NCBI RefSeq assembly: GCF_002088975.1
Contig: NZ_NCST01000065.1
Coordinates: 33,232-97,231 of the forward strand
Source: Henriciella aquimarina
Lineage (GTDB): Bacteria; Pseudomonadota; Alphaproteobacteria; Caulobacterales; Hyphomonadaceae
DNA: 64,000 nt
Direction of reading: 5' to 3'
The position numbers and the translations under genes were made by a program. Positions 18,937 to 24,907 of the stretch are shown here, piece after piece (position 1 is the first letter of the stretch; each line of letters opens with the position of its first letter). The notes below the pieces were generated by a model that did not search any database, had not been told where the DNA came from, and saw nothing but the letters and a program-made list of their open reading frames with translations.

Positions 18937-20592
18937 TCAGGCCGGGTTGGGCTCCGCTCTGCCAAGCGTGTGCGTCTCTGCCGTTTTCAGCGCTTCGATG
19001 CGGGTCTCGAAGGATTTCAACGCATCCGATTCAGACGTGCTGAACTTGTCGAGCAACTGGGCGACATGGTCGTTCATGCCACTCAGATAGACCGTCTTGC
19101 CAGCGTCGTGGGCGTCCTCAAGGATAGTCTCGATAGCTGTTACCGCCGAGACATCCAGGAAGGGCACGCGCGAGAAGTCCAGGATCAGCACGTCGGCGCT
19201 GTGACCGGTACGCTGGCGGACATGGTGGCCGAGATCGGCCGCCGCCCCGAAGCTCAGCGGACCGCCAAAGTCGAACATCATGACCTTGCCGCCTGCGCGC
19301 TTGAGAATGCTGACTTCCTCCTCGCTGGAATGACGCGGCACGGTCTTGTTGACCGAGGCGATCTGGTCGTCGGCCAGCTTCTTCACGAAGCCGAGCGCGG
19401 CCAGAACCACACCGACGACAACCGCGGTAATGAGATCCACGAAGACCGTCAGCAGCAGCACCAGCGCCATGAGCGCAAGGTCCCAGCGCGGGCCCTTGTG
19501 GGCACGCTTGATGTAGGAGAAGTCGATCGTGTCGATGCCGACCTTGACCAGGATGCCCGCCAGCACGGCATGCGGGATTTGCGAGGCGAGCGGGCCGAGA
19601 CTTATCACGACAGCGAGCAGGACCATCGCATGGGTCATCCCCGAAATGCGCGTGCGCCCGCCGGAGCGTATATTGATCACCGTCCGCATGGTGGCGCCGG
19701 CCCCCGGAATGGCGCCGAAGAAGCCGGCGACCGAGTTGCCGATGCCCTGGCCGATCAGCTCCTTGTTCGACTGGTGGCGCGTGCGGGTCATGTTGTCGGC
19801 CACCAGCGAGGTCAGCAAGCTGTCGATCGAGCCGAGCACGGCCAGGATGAAGGCGGCTTCAAGCACGATCAGGGCCGAGCCGACGTCGACGCTGGGAACA
19901 ACGAAGTTCGGGAAGCCGGTCGGGATGTCACCGAGCACCGGAGCGCCCGGAAGGAAGACGCTGATCAGCGTGCCGACGATGAGGGCAGCCAGCGGGCCCG
20001 GGATCCAGGCGGCCAGCCGCTTCGGCCAGGTGAAAACCATGACGAGCGAAACAAGGGCAATGCCGACGGCGATCCAGTTCGGGTTCATCACCGCGTCCGG
20101 AACAGCGGTGAAAGCCGGGATCGTGCCGCCGCCATCGGGCTCATGGCCGAACAGGCGAGAGAGCTGAAGGGCGATGATGATCACGCCGATACCGCTCATG
20201 AAGCCTGAGATCACCGGATAGGGGACGAGCTTCACATATTGGCCGAAGCGGAAGACCCCGAGCAGGATCTGCATGATGCCGGCCAGAATAACGGCGGCGA
20301 AGACGAGAGACGGGTTGCCGCCGAGAGCGGCATAGAGGCCGGCGAAGACGACGACCATGGGGCCGGTCGGGCCGGATACCTGCGAGCCGGTGCCGCCGAA
20401 AAGCGAGGCAAACAGGCCAACAAAGATGGCGCCCCACAGGCCGGCAATCGGACCGGCGCCAGAGGCTTCACCGAAGGCAAGCGCCAGCGGCAGGGCGACG
20501 ATGCCGGCCGTGAGGCCGCCAAACATATCGCCCTTGAGGTTGGACATGTCGAAGTAGCCGCCGAGGCCCGGCGGCTTTTCTGTTGTGTTCAC
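18937..20592 (-). CDS. SulP-family anion transporter with STAS domain
   Basis: 551-residue inner-membrane transporter. Residues 20-430 hold about 12-14 helices, with the family segments GLTAGIVALPLALAFGEASG and SQVSGPTGPM. The C-terminal STAS domain (about 440-535) contains LILDFSRVPFLDVSAVTAIE. It follows a beta-carbonic anhydrase by 23 bases. SulP-carbonic anhydrase pairs are usually read as bicarbonate (BicA-like) uptake units, so bicarbonate is more likely than sulfate. The pairing is seen; the substrate is inferred. Confidence 0.92.
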   Translation of the reverse strand: MNTTEKPPGLGGYFDMSNLKGDMFGGLTAGIVALPLALAFGEASGAGPIAGLWGAIFVGLFASLFGGTGSQVSGPTGPMVVVFAGLYAALGGNPSLVFAAVILAGIMQILLGVFRFGQYVKLVPYPVISGFMSGIGVIIIALQLSRLFGHEPDGGGTIPAFTAVPDAVMNPNWIAVGIALVSLVMVFTWPKRLAAWIPGPLAALIVGTLISVFLPGAPVLGDIPTGFPNFVVPSVDVGSALIVLEAAFILAVLGSIDSLLTSLVADNMTRTRHQSNKELIGQGIGNSVAGFFGAIPGAGATMRTVINIRSGGRTRISGMTHAMVLLAVVISLGPLASQIPHAVLAGILVKVGIDTIDFSYIKRAHKGPRWDLALMALVLLLTVFVDLITAVVVGVVLAALGFVKKLADDQIASVNKTVPRHSSEEEVSILKRAGGKVMMFDFGGPLSFGAAADLGHHVRQRTGHSADVLILDFSRVPFLDVSAVTAIETILEDAHDAGKTVYLSGMNDHVAQLLDKFSTSESDALKSFETRIEALKTAETHTLGRAEPNPA

Positions 20593-20615
20593 GATGAAAT
20601 TCCTTCTGGTTCAGC

Positions 20616-21284
20616 TCAGGCGACGCAGTCACCGGCGCCGGCCAGGGCGGCGATCTCGGTGGCGTAGCGGGAATCGACATGGATGAATTCCTGACGCGCC
20701 TCGTCATAGGCGTCGACGCCGCCGGTCTTGATGTCATAAACCCAGCCATGAAGGTCGACGTCCCCGCGGGCGATGCGGCGCGCAACGCTTGGATGGGTGC
20801 GCAGGTGCTGCAGCTGCAGGAGGACGTTCTGTTCGATGAGGAGCTTCATGCGCTCCTCGGCCGTACCGTCAGGCGCCAGCTCGTCGACAATGTCGACGGC
20901 TGCTTGCGAATAGCCAAGCCACTTGGCCACGTGCGGCAGCGTTTCCAGGCCTTCCGGGTTCATCGCCCCCTTCATCGCCCCGCATCCGCTATGGCCGCAG
21001 ACCACGATGTGCGGGACCTGCAGGACGGCCACAGCATATTCAATGGAGGCCGTCATGGCCCCGGTCTGCTCGGTGTGCGGCGGGACGATGTTGCCGGCAT
21101 TGCGGCAGATGAACAGCTCGCCGGGTTCGGTCTGGGTGATCATCGCCAGTTCGATGCGGGAGTCCGAGCAGGTGATGAACAGCGCTTCGGGCGACTGGCC
21201 CTGGCTCAGCTTTTCGAAAAGGTCCTGTTTTTCGGGATAGATGGTGTCCTGGAATTTCAGCACCCCGGCGGCAAATTTTGGCAT
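20616..21284 (-). CDS. Beta-class carbonic anhydrase
   Basis: 222-residue zinc enzyme that interconverts CO2 and bicarbonate. Zinc ligands and the catalytic dyad are in FITCSDSRIE (Cys, Asp, Arg) and VVCGHSGCGAMKG (His, Cys). Length and motifs are those of a full-length family member without a signal peptide, hence cytoplasmic. It is the first gene of the operon with the SulP transporter, so imported bicarbonate and CO2 can be balanced. The start (MPKFAAGVLKFQ) has GGAG just upstream. Confidence 0.95.
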   Translation of the reverse strand: MPKFAAGVLKFQDTIYPEKQDLFEKLSQGQSPEALFITCSDSRIELAMITQTEPGELFICRNAGNIVPPHTEQTGAMTASIEYAVAVLQVPHIVVCGHSGCGAMKGAMNPEGLETLPHVAKWLGYSQAAVDIVDELAPDGTAEERMKLLIEQNVLLQLQHLRTHPSVARRIARGDVDLHGWVYDIKTGGVDAYDEARQEFIHVDSRYATEIAALAGAGDCVA

Positions 21285-21648
21285 TGATCGCTCCTGTCAG
21301 CCTCTCATGATTTTTTGAAAGGCGTGCCCGGCCGTGAGGGGGTAGAAGAGGGGGCAGCCGGGCCAGACGCCGTCGCCAGGCCTTGGGCGCCAGCGAGAGT
21401 GAGAGGTTAGGAGATCAAGCGTGCAGTAAAGTTCTGGGAGGTAGCTGCAAATTTGGTCTCCTGGCGACGTCTGTTGCCTTTCGTGCCTTGAAATTAAAGA
21501 TCATCCTATATAGGCGCCAATCGAAATATATTGGTTTTGCAATAGCATTTCGCTATCAGAAGTGATGCTTTCCAGAAGGAGCGCCCACGGGATTGTGCGC
21601 GGCTGGTGAAAAAGCATCGCCCTACCGCTGACAGGAGCTTGCCCGTTC
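21285..21648. other. Intergenic regulatory region between carbonic anhydrase and LysR gene
   Basis: 364 bases without a supported gene. The stretch 21485-21560 is AT-rich against its surroundings and carries the dyads described separately. Short reading frames in it lack any family signature. Confidence 0.6.
21520..21556 (+). promoter_or_regulatory. OxyR/LysR-type binding site (ATAG-N7-CTAT half plus degenerate half)
   Basis: ATAGCATTTCGCTAT (21542-21556) matches one dimer site of the OxyR pattern ATAG-N7-CTAT exactly and is also a T-N11-A dyad. Seven bases upstream a degenerate copy (ATCG-N7-TTGG, 21520-21534) keeps the 37-base tetramer geometry. It lies 93 bases before the LysR-type gene and about 236 before the carbonic anhydrase start. 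Confidence 0.6.
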
Positions 21649-22581
21649 ATGCGCCCAACCCTTCGCCAGTTGCAGTATATTGTGGCCGTCTCGGAAACGG
21701 GGCGCTTCCACGAGGCCGCGCGGTTGATGAATGTCAGCCAGCCCAGCCTCTCGGCGCAGATTTCCGAAGCCGAGGCGCATCTCGGTGTCCGCCTGATCGA
21801 GCGTGACCGCAGAGGGGCTTACATGACCCCGCTCGGTGACGAGGTGGTGCGCCGCGCGCGGCGTATCCTGACCGAGCTTGAGGACATCAAGACGGTCGTG
21901 CGCCGCTCGGCTGGGACGCTGGTCGGCCGTTTCCGGCTCGGCACCTTGCCGACACTCGGGCCTTACCTCCTGCCCAGCGCGGCCAAGGAGCTGCACTTGC
22001 GGTTCCCGGAACTCCGCCTGAGCGTGCGGGAGGAGGGCTCGCAGGCGCTCGATGAGAAGCTGAAGGATGGCCGTCTCGACATGTTGATCTCGACGGCTGA
22101 AGACCACCCCGACACCGCCTCGATGGCGCTGTTCGATGAGCAGCTCTATGTCTGCGCGGCCAATGAGCATGAATTATCGGCCAGGAGCGGGCCGGTCGGC
22201 TTCGAAGAATTGCAGGGCCGTGAGATTCTGACCCTTGGCAATGGGTTTAGGCTATCAGTCATTGTGCAGGAGCTTGCCCGGCTGGCCGGCGCCCATATCA
22301 GCACCGAGTATGAGGGCACTTCGCTGGATGCAATCCGGCAGATGGCGGTGATGGGGGCCGGGGTCGCGATCCTGCCCAGCCTTTACGCCCTGGTCGAAGC
22401 GCGCCGTGATCCGTCACAGGTTGTCCGGCCGGTCAAGTTCAGTGAAGCCAAACGGGAGATCAGCCTCGTCTGGCGCCGGGACTCCCCGCTTGCCGCCAGC
22501 ATGGAGACGATCGGTCTCGTCCTGCGCGAGGTCGCCAGCGAGATCCTGGCCACGGGCGAGCGCCTGCATACGCGAGATTGA
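21649..22581 (+). CDS. OxyR-like LysR-family regulator without peroxidatic cysteine
   Basis: 310-residue LysR regulator. The N-terminal HTH (RPTLRQLQYIVAVSETGRF, then AARLMNVSQPSLSAQISEAE) is close to the OxyR branch. The effector domain contains REILTLGNGFRLSVIVQELA where OxyR has its GHC redox segment. The peroxidatic cysteine is absent, as is a second Cys at the resolving position, so peroxide sensing by disulfide is unlikely. It is divergent from the carbonic anhydrase-SulP operon, making that operon a likely target. It may sense a metabolite linked to inorganic carbon. An OxyR-derived regulator with lost redox function is the best description. Confidence 0.85.
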   Translation: MRPTLRQLQYIVAVSETGRFHEAARLMNVSQPSLSAQISEAEAHLGVRLIERDRRGAYMTPLGDEVVRRARRILTELEDIKTVVRRSAGTLVGRFRLGTLPTLGPYLLPSAAKELHLRFPELRLSVREEGSQALDEKLKDGRLDMLISTAEDHPDTASMALFDEQLYVCAANEHELSARSGPVGFEELQGREILTLGNGFRLSVIVQELARLAGAHISTEYEGTSLDAIRQMAVMGAGVAILPSLYALVEARRDPSQVVRPVKFSEAKREISLVWRRDSPLAASMETIGLVLREVASEILATGERLHTRD

Positions 22582-22806
22582 AGGCACGGCCACCAAGCCG
22601 TGAACATAGCTCTCCGCACATAATTGTCCTGAAATCTGACATTTCCGCGTGTCGAAAGGCGATGCCGGCTTGTCTGCAAGGCCGGGACACAAGAGGGCGC
22701 TTGGTGTGTTCGTTTCCTCCCGTTTTCCAGCGCAGGCCGCTTTAATCTGTCTTTTGCGTTTCATAGGAAATGCGCGAGTGAGGATATCAGGTATACAAAA
22801 AATTTA

Positions 22807-22821
22807 TTGTGCGGCGCACAA
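22807..22821. promoter_or_regulatory. Inverted repeat TTGTGC-N3-GCACAA
   Basis: Perfect 6-bp arms with a 3-base spacer in an AT-rich stretch about 380 bases before the predicted pilus transcription start. It could bind a dimeric regulator; which one is unknown. Confidence 0.4.
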
Positions 22822-22909
22822 ATGATAATTCTCCCAACGGGCGAACAGTTCTCGCGCAGTGGCAAGGCTACTCCGGGCTTGCATGCCCCGTGAGCATGCA
22901 ATGCTGCAC

Positions 22910-22929
22910 GCAGAATGTGCATATTCTGC
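22910..22929. promoter_or_regulatory. Inverted repeat GCAGAAT-N6-ATTCTGC
   Basis: Perfect 7-bp arms. It lies about 270 bases upstream of the predicted sigma-54 start, a possible enhancer position for a sigma-54 activator. Role inferred. Confidence 0.4.
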
Positions 22930-23172
22930 AGTAGGATTAAGAGGCTTTAATGTTCTTGGGCCGTGACAGGATCAAGGGCTCAGGTTCGCGAGCGGCAGCT
23001 GGACAGATTGTGCTGCAGCGCAAAAATGCTCGCGTTTTGATTGAGCCTCGACCCGGCAATCGTTAAAAAGTTCATAATCTCTCTGTTGCTTTTTGTGAGA
23101 AAACGTGGGAGCGATTGACCTGCTCGCCCTTCCGAGGGACCGGCATGGCGGGAAATTTGGGGATGCATGCTC

Positions 23173-23189
23173 TTGGCATGAAACATGCT
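23173..23189 (+). promoter_or_regulatory. Sigma-54 (RpoN) promoter of the pilus operon
   Basis: TTGGCATGAAACATGCT matches the -24/-12 consensus with GG (23175-23176) and GC (23187-23188) exactly 10 bases apart; only two consensus positions differ. Transcription would begin near 23200 and give a leader of about 300 bases before the pilin ATG at 23504. Confidence 0.65.
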
Positions 23190-23326
23190 GAAGAGATGCT
23201 CATAAGAAACTATACGCCGGGTGGCGTCTACTAAAGGTGGAGCACAGGGGACAAACGCAGCAGGACCAGACCTCGGGGTGAGGCGTCCAGCGAAAAAAGC
23301 GAACAAACAGATTTACAGGATCACTT

Positions 23327-23485
23327 CGTGACCGGTGTCGGTGCGCGTGGTGTGGTCACGGGACACGTGTGCCCCGTGACCTGAACCGGCGGAAATCCGC
23401 CTTTCCATACCCCACGAAAGTGGGACCTGCCTTGTCAATGGTGGCACGGCAGAACACCCCGGCTATGGCTAGCACCCACGCCGGG
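23327..23485 (+). ncRNA. Structured 5' leader of pilin mRNA (possible switch)
   Basis: Successive stems are visible: CGTGACC (23327-23333) with GGTCACG (23354-23360); GTCACGGG (23355-23362) with CCCGTGAC (23373-23380); GGCGG (23388-23392) with CCGCC (23397-23401); CCCAC-GAAA-GTGGG (23411-23424); CTGCC (23427-23431) with GGCAG (23448-23452); and CCCGGC (23458-23463) with GCCGGG (23480-23485). The first two share bases 23355-23360 and exclude each other, as in a riboswitch or attenuator. The GAAA-capped stem followed by GGGAC faintly recalls GEMM c-di-GMP riboswitches, but the GCAAAGCC core is missing. Confidence 0.45.
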
Positions 23486-23503
23486 AATCAAGAGGGTACC
23501 ACA

Positions 23504-24013
23504 ATGAAGCGTACACTTACAGCTATCGCGGCCGTCGCCGCTCTCTGCGGCACGGCTTCGGCTGACTCCGAAAGCCTGGTTATCAACCTGGCTGGCGAAG
23601 TTGACAGCAACTGCGAACTCATCCCGGAAGGCTCGACCTCCTACAATGTCGACATGCTGGACACCGGTGACCAAGGCTTCCTGGCCATCGCCTACTCCTG
23701 CAACTCGCCGTACACGGTTACGCTGCAGTCGGCCAATGGCGGCATGGAGCACGTCGAAAGCGGTGGCGCGGTGAACATCGACTATGATGTCGACACCCGT
23801 TTCTGGATCTTCCCGACCGGTAGCTACAACTCCCAAACCGACCTGTCCGGTGCTGGCGCTGTGATCGTCACCGACAATGACTGGGAAAACATCCTGACCA
23901 ATGGTGGTTCGCGTAACGGTAACCTCGACCTCTCGTTCGACTCGCTCGCCGAGTACGCTGTCGCTGGTACGTACGAAGATACGCTGACCATCACGCTGGC
24001 TGCCAACTACTAA
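23504..24013 (+). CDS. Major pilin-like subunit of chaperone-usher pilus
   Basis: 169-residue secreted subunit. Signal peptide 1-20 (MKRTLTAIAAVAALCGTASA). The mature part is rich in Gly, Ser, Thr and Asn, has one probable disulfide pair (C37, C66) and ends GTYEDTLTITLAANY, with the alternating hydrophobic and aromatic pattern of a donor-strand fold. It resembles coat-protein-U-type subunits. The chaperone, usher and second subunit follow. The ATG is set by the signal peptide and GAGG at 23492-23495; longer in-frame starts run through the leader hairpins. Codons are those of a strongly expressed gene. Being first and followed by a stable hairpin, it is likely the most abundant subunit. Confidence 0.85.
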   Translation: MKRTLTAIAAVAALCGTASADSESLVINLAGEVDSNCELIPEGSTSYNVDMLDTGDQGFLAIAYSCNSPYTVTLQSANGGMEHVESGGAVNIDYDVDTRFWIFPTGSYNSQTDLSGAGAVIVTDNDWENILTNGGSRNGNLDLSFDSLAEYAVAGTYEDTLTITLAANY

Positions 24014-24030
24014 GCCAGACTCCTTCAAGT

Positions 24031-24063
24031 CAGGCGGTGTCCGGCCAGACCGGACACCGCCTG
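24031..24063 (+). terminator. Intercistronic stem-loop between pilin and chaperone
   Basis: A perfect 14-bp stem (24031-24044 with 24050-24063) and 5-base loop 17 bases after the pilin stop. There is no T-run. Such hairpins often stabilise the upstream message or attenuate reading into later genes, giving an excess of pilin over chaperone and usher. Confidence 0.75.
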
Positions 24064-24136
24064 GCCTCATTCTTGCAATCGTAGGTGTGTCCAATCGGGC
24101 ATAAATTTACCTTAAGATTTGTTTGGGGAGGAAGAA

Positions 24137-24892
24137 ATGTTTATCCGATCACTGTTCATCCTGGCCTTTTGCTTGACGGCTTCGGTTTCGTCGCGGGCCT
24201 GGGCCTATGAGTTTTCCCCGATTATCGCGCAATTTTCGCCAACGGGATCCGGGGCGGCGAAAACCTTCGTCGTCAAGAACACCCACGAAGAGCCGATCGC
24301 GCTGCAGATTGAAGTGTATCGCCGCTCGGCCGATGAAATGGGCAATGAGACGCGCGAACCGGAATTCGACGACTTCATTGTGACGCCGCCGCAACTGGTG
24401 CTGGCGCCCGGTCAGAGCCAGTCGATTCGTGCCCAGTGGATCGGCGATCCCAATCCGGATACCGAGCTTGCCTACCGTCTTGTCGTCGAACAGTTGCCTA
24501 TCCCCTACAAAAGCGAGGGAGAGGCCAATGGTGTGGCCGTCGATGTGAAACTTGGCTTTCGCTACGAGGCCGCCCTCTACGTCGTGCCCGCCCAAGGCGG
24601 CGAACCTGAGGCCAGGATCGATCATGGCGAGATTGTCAAGTCAGACGACGGGGACACTTTCTTGCGCCTGACGGTGAAGAATGAAGGCAAACGCCGGGCA
24701 ATCCTACAGCATCCTGTCGTGACGGTGCAGGCTGGTGGCGAGATCCTTGAACTCTCTGGTGAGGCCATTGAGCCGCTTAACAATCGCAACATCATCGCCG
24801 GTACGCAGGCTGTGGTCGATGTGCCTGTCGCAGAAACGCTGGCTCCGGGGCCGGTCTCGGCGTCGCTGAAGACCGACTATTTCCGCAATTGA
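24137..24892 (+). CDS. Periplasmic pilus assembly chaperone (PapD-like)
   Basis: 251-residue periplasmic chaperone with two immunoglobulin-like domains. Signal peptide about 1-23 (FIRSLFILAFCLTASVSSRAWA). Domain 1 has the subunit-binding pattern of the family: FSPIIAQFSPTGSGAAKTFVVKN, FIVTPPQLVLAPGQSQSIRAQW and LAYRLVVEQLPIP. Domain 2 begins near residue 150. It folds and caps subunits before delivery to the usher. GGGGAGGAAG places the start at ATG 24137; an upstream TTG at 24119 would give a poor signal peptide. The usher GTG start follows 15 bases after the stop. Confidence 0.9.
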   Translation: MFIRSLFILAFCLTASVSSRAWAYEFSPIIAQFSPTGSGAAKTFVVKNTHEEPIALQIEVYRRSADEMGNETREPEFDDFIVTPPQLVLAPGQSQSIRAQWIGDPNPDTELAYRLVVEQLPIPYKSEGEANGVAVDVKLGFRYEAALYVVPAQGGEPEARIDHGEIVKSDDGDTFLRLTVKNEGKRRAILQHPVVTVQAGGEILELSGEAIEPLNNRNIIAGTQAVVDVPVAETLAPGPVSASLKTDYFRN

Positions 24893-24907
24893 TGGGCGTG
24901 GTGAGTC

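Larger units (their letters stand above)
22582..23503 (+). other. Long regulatory region and leader upstream of pilus operon
   Basis: 922 bases with no convincing gene; the one minus-strand frame of 108 residues (22980-23306) shows no family signature or codon pattern. It holds two far-upstream dyads (22807-22821 and 22910-22929), a sigma-54 promoter (23173-23189) and a heavily structured leader (about 23327-23485), each listed separately. Confidence 0.65.

Noticed and set aside
18970..20208. 412-residue plus-strand frame opposite the SulP gene
   Set aside because: His/Asp/Arg/Gln-rich antisense composition, no signature.
21649..22581. True peroxide-sensing OxyR controlling the katG at the left edge
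   Set aside because: The redox cysteine is absent and katG is 20 kb away with other operons between.
22980..23306. 108-residue minus-strand frame in the pilus regulatory region
   Set aside because: No ribosome site, no similarity recognised, and it crosses the sigma-54 promoter.
23388..23431. c-di-GMP (GEMM) riboswitch in the pilin leader
   Set aside because: A GAAA-capped stem and GGGAC are present, but the GCAAAGCC core and second receptor helix are not recognisable. Kept only as a structured leader.
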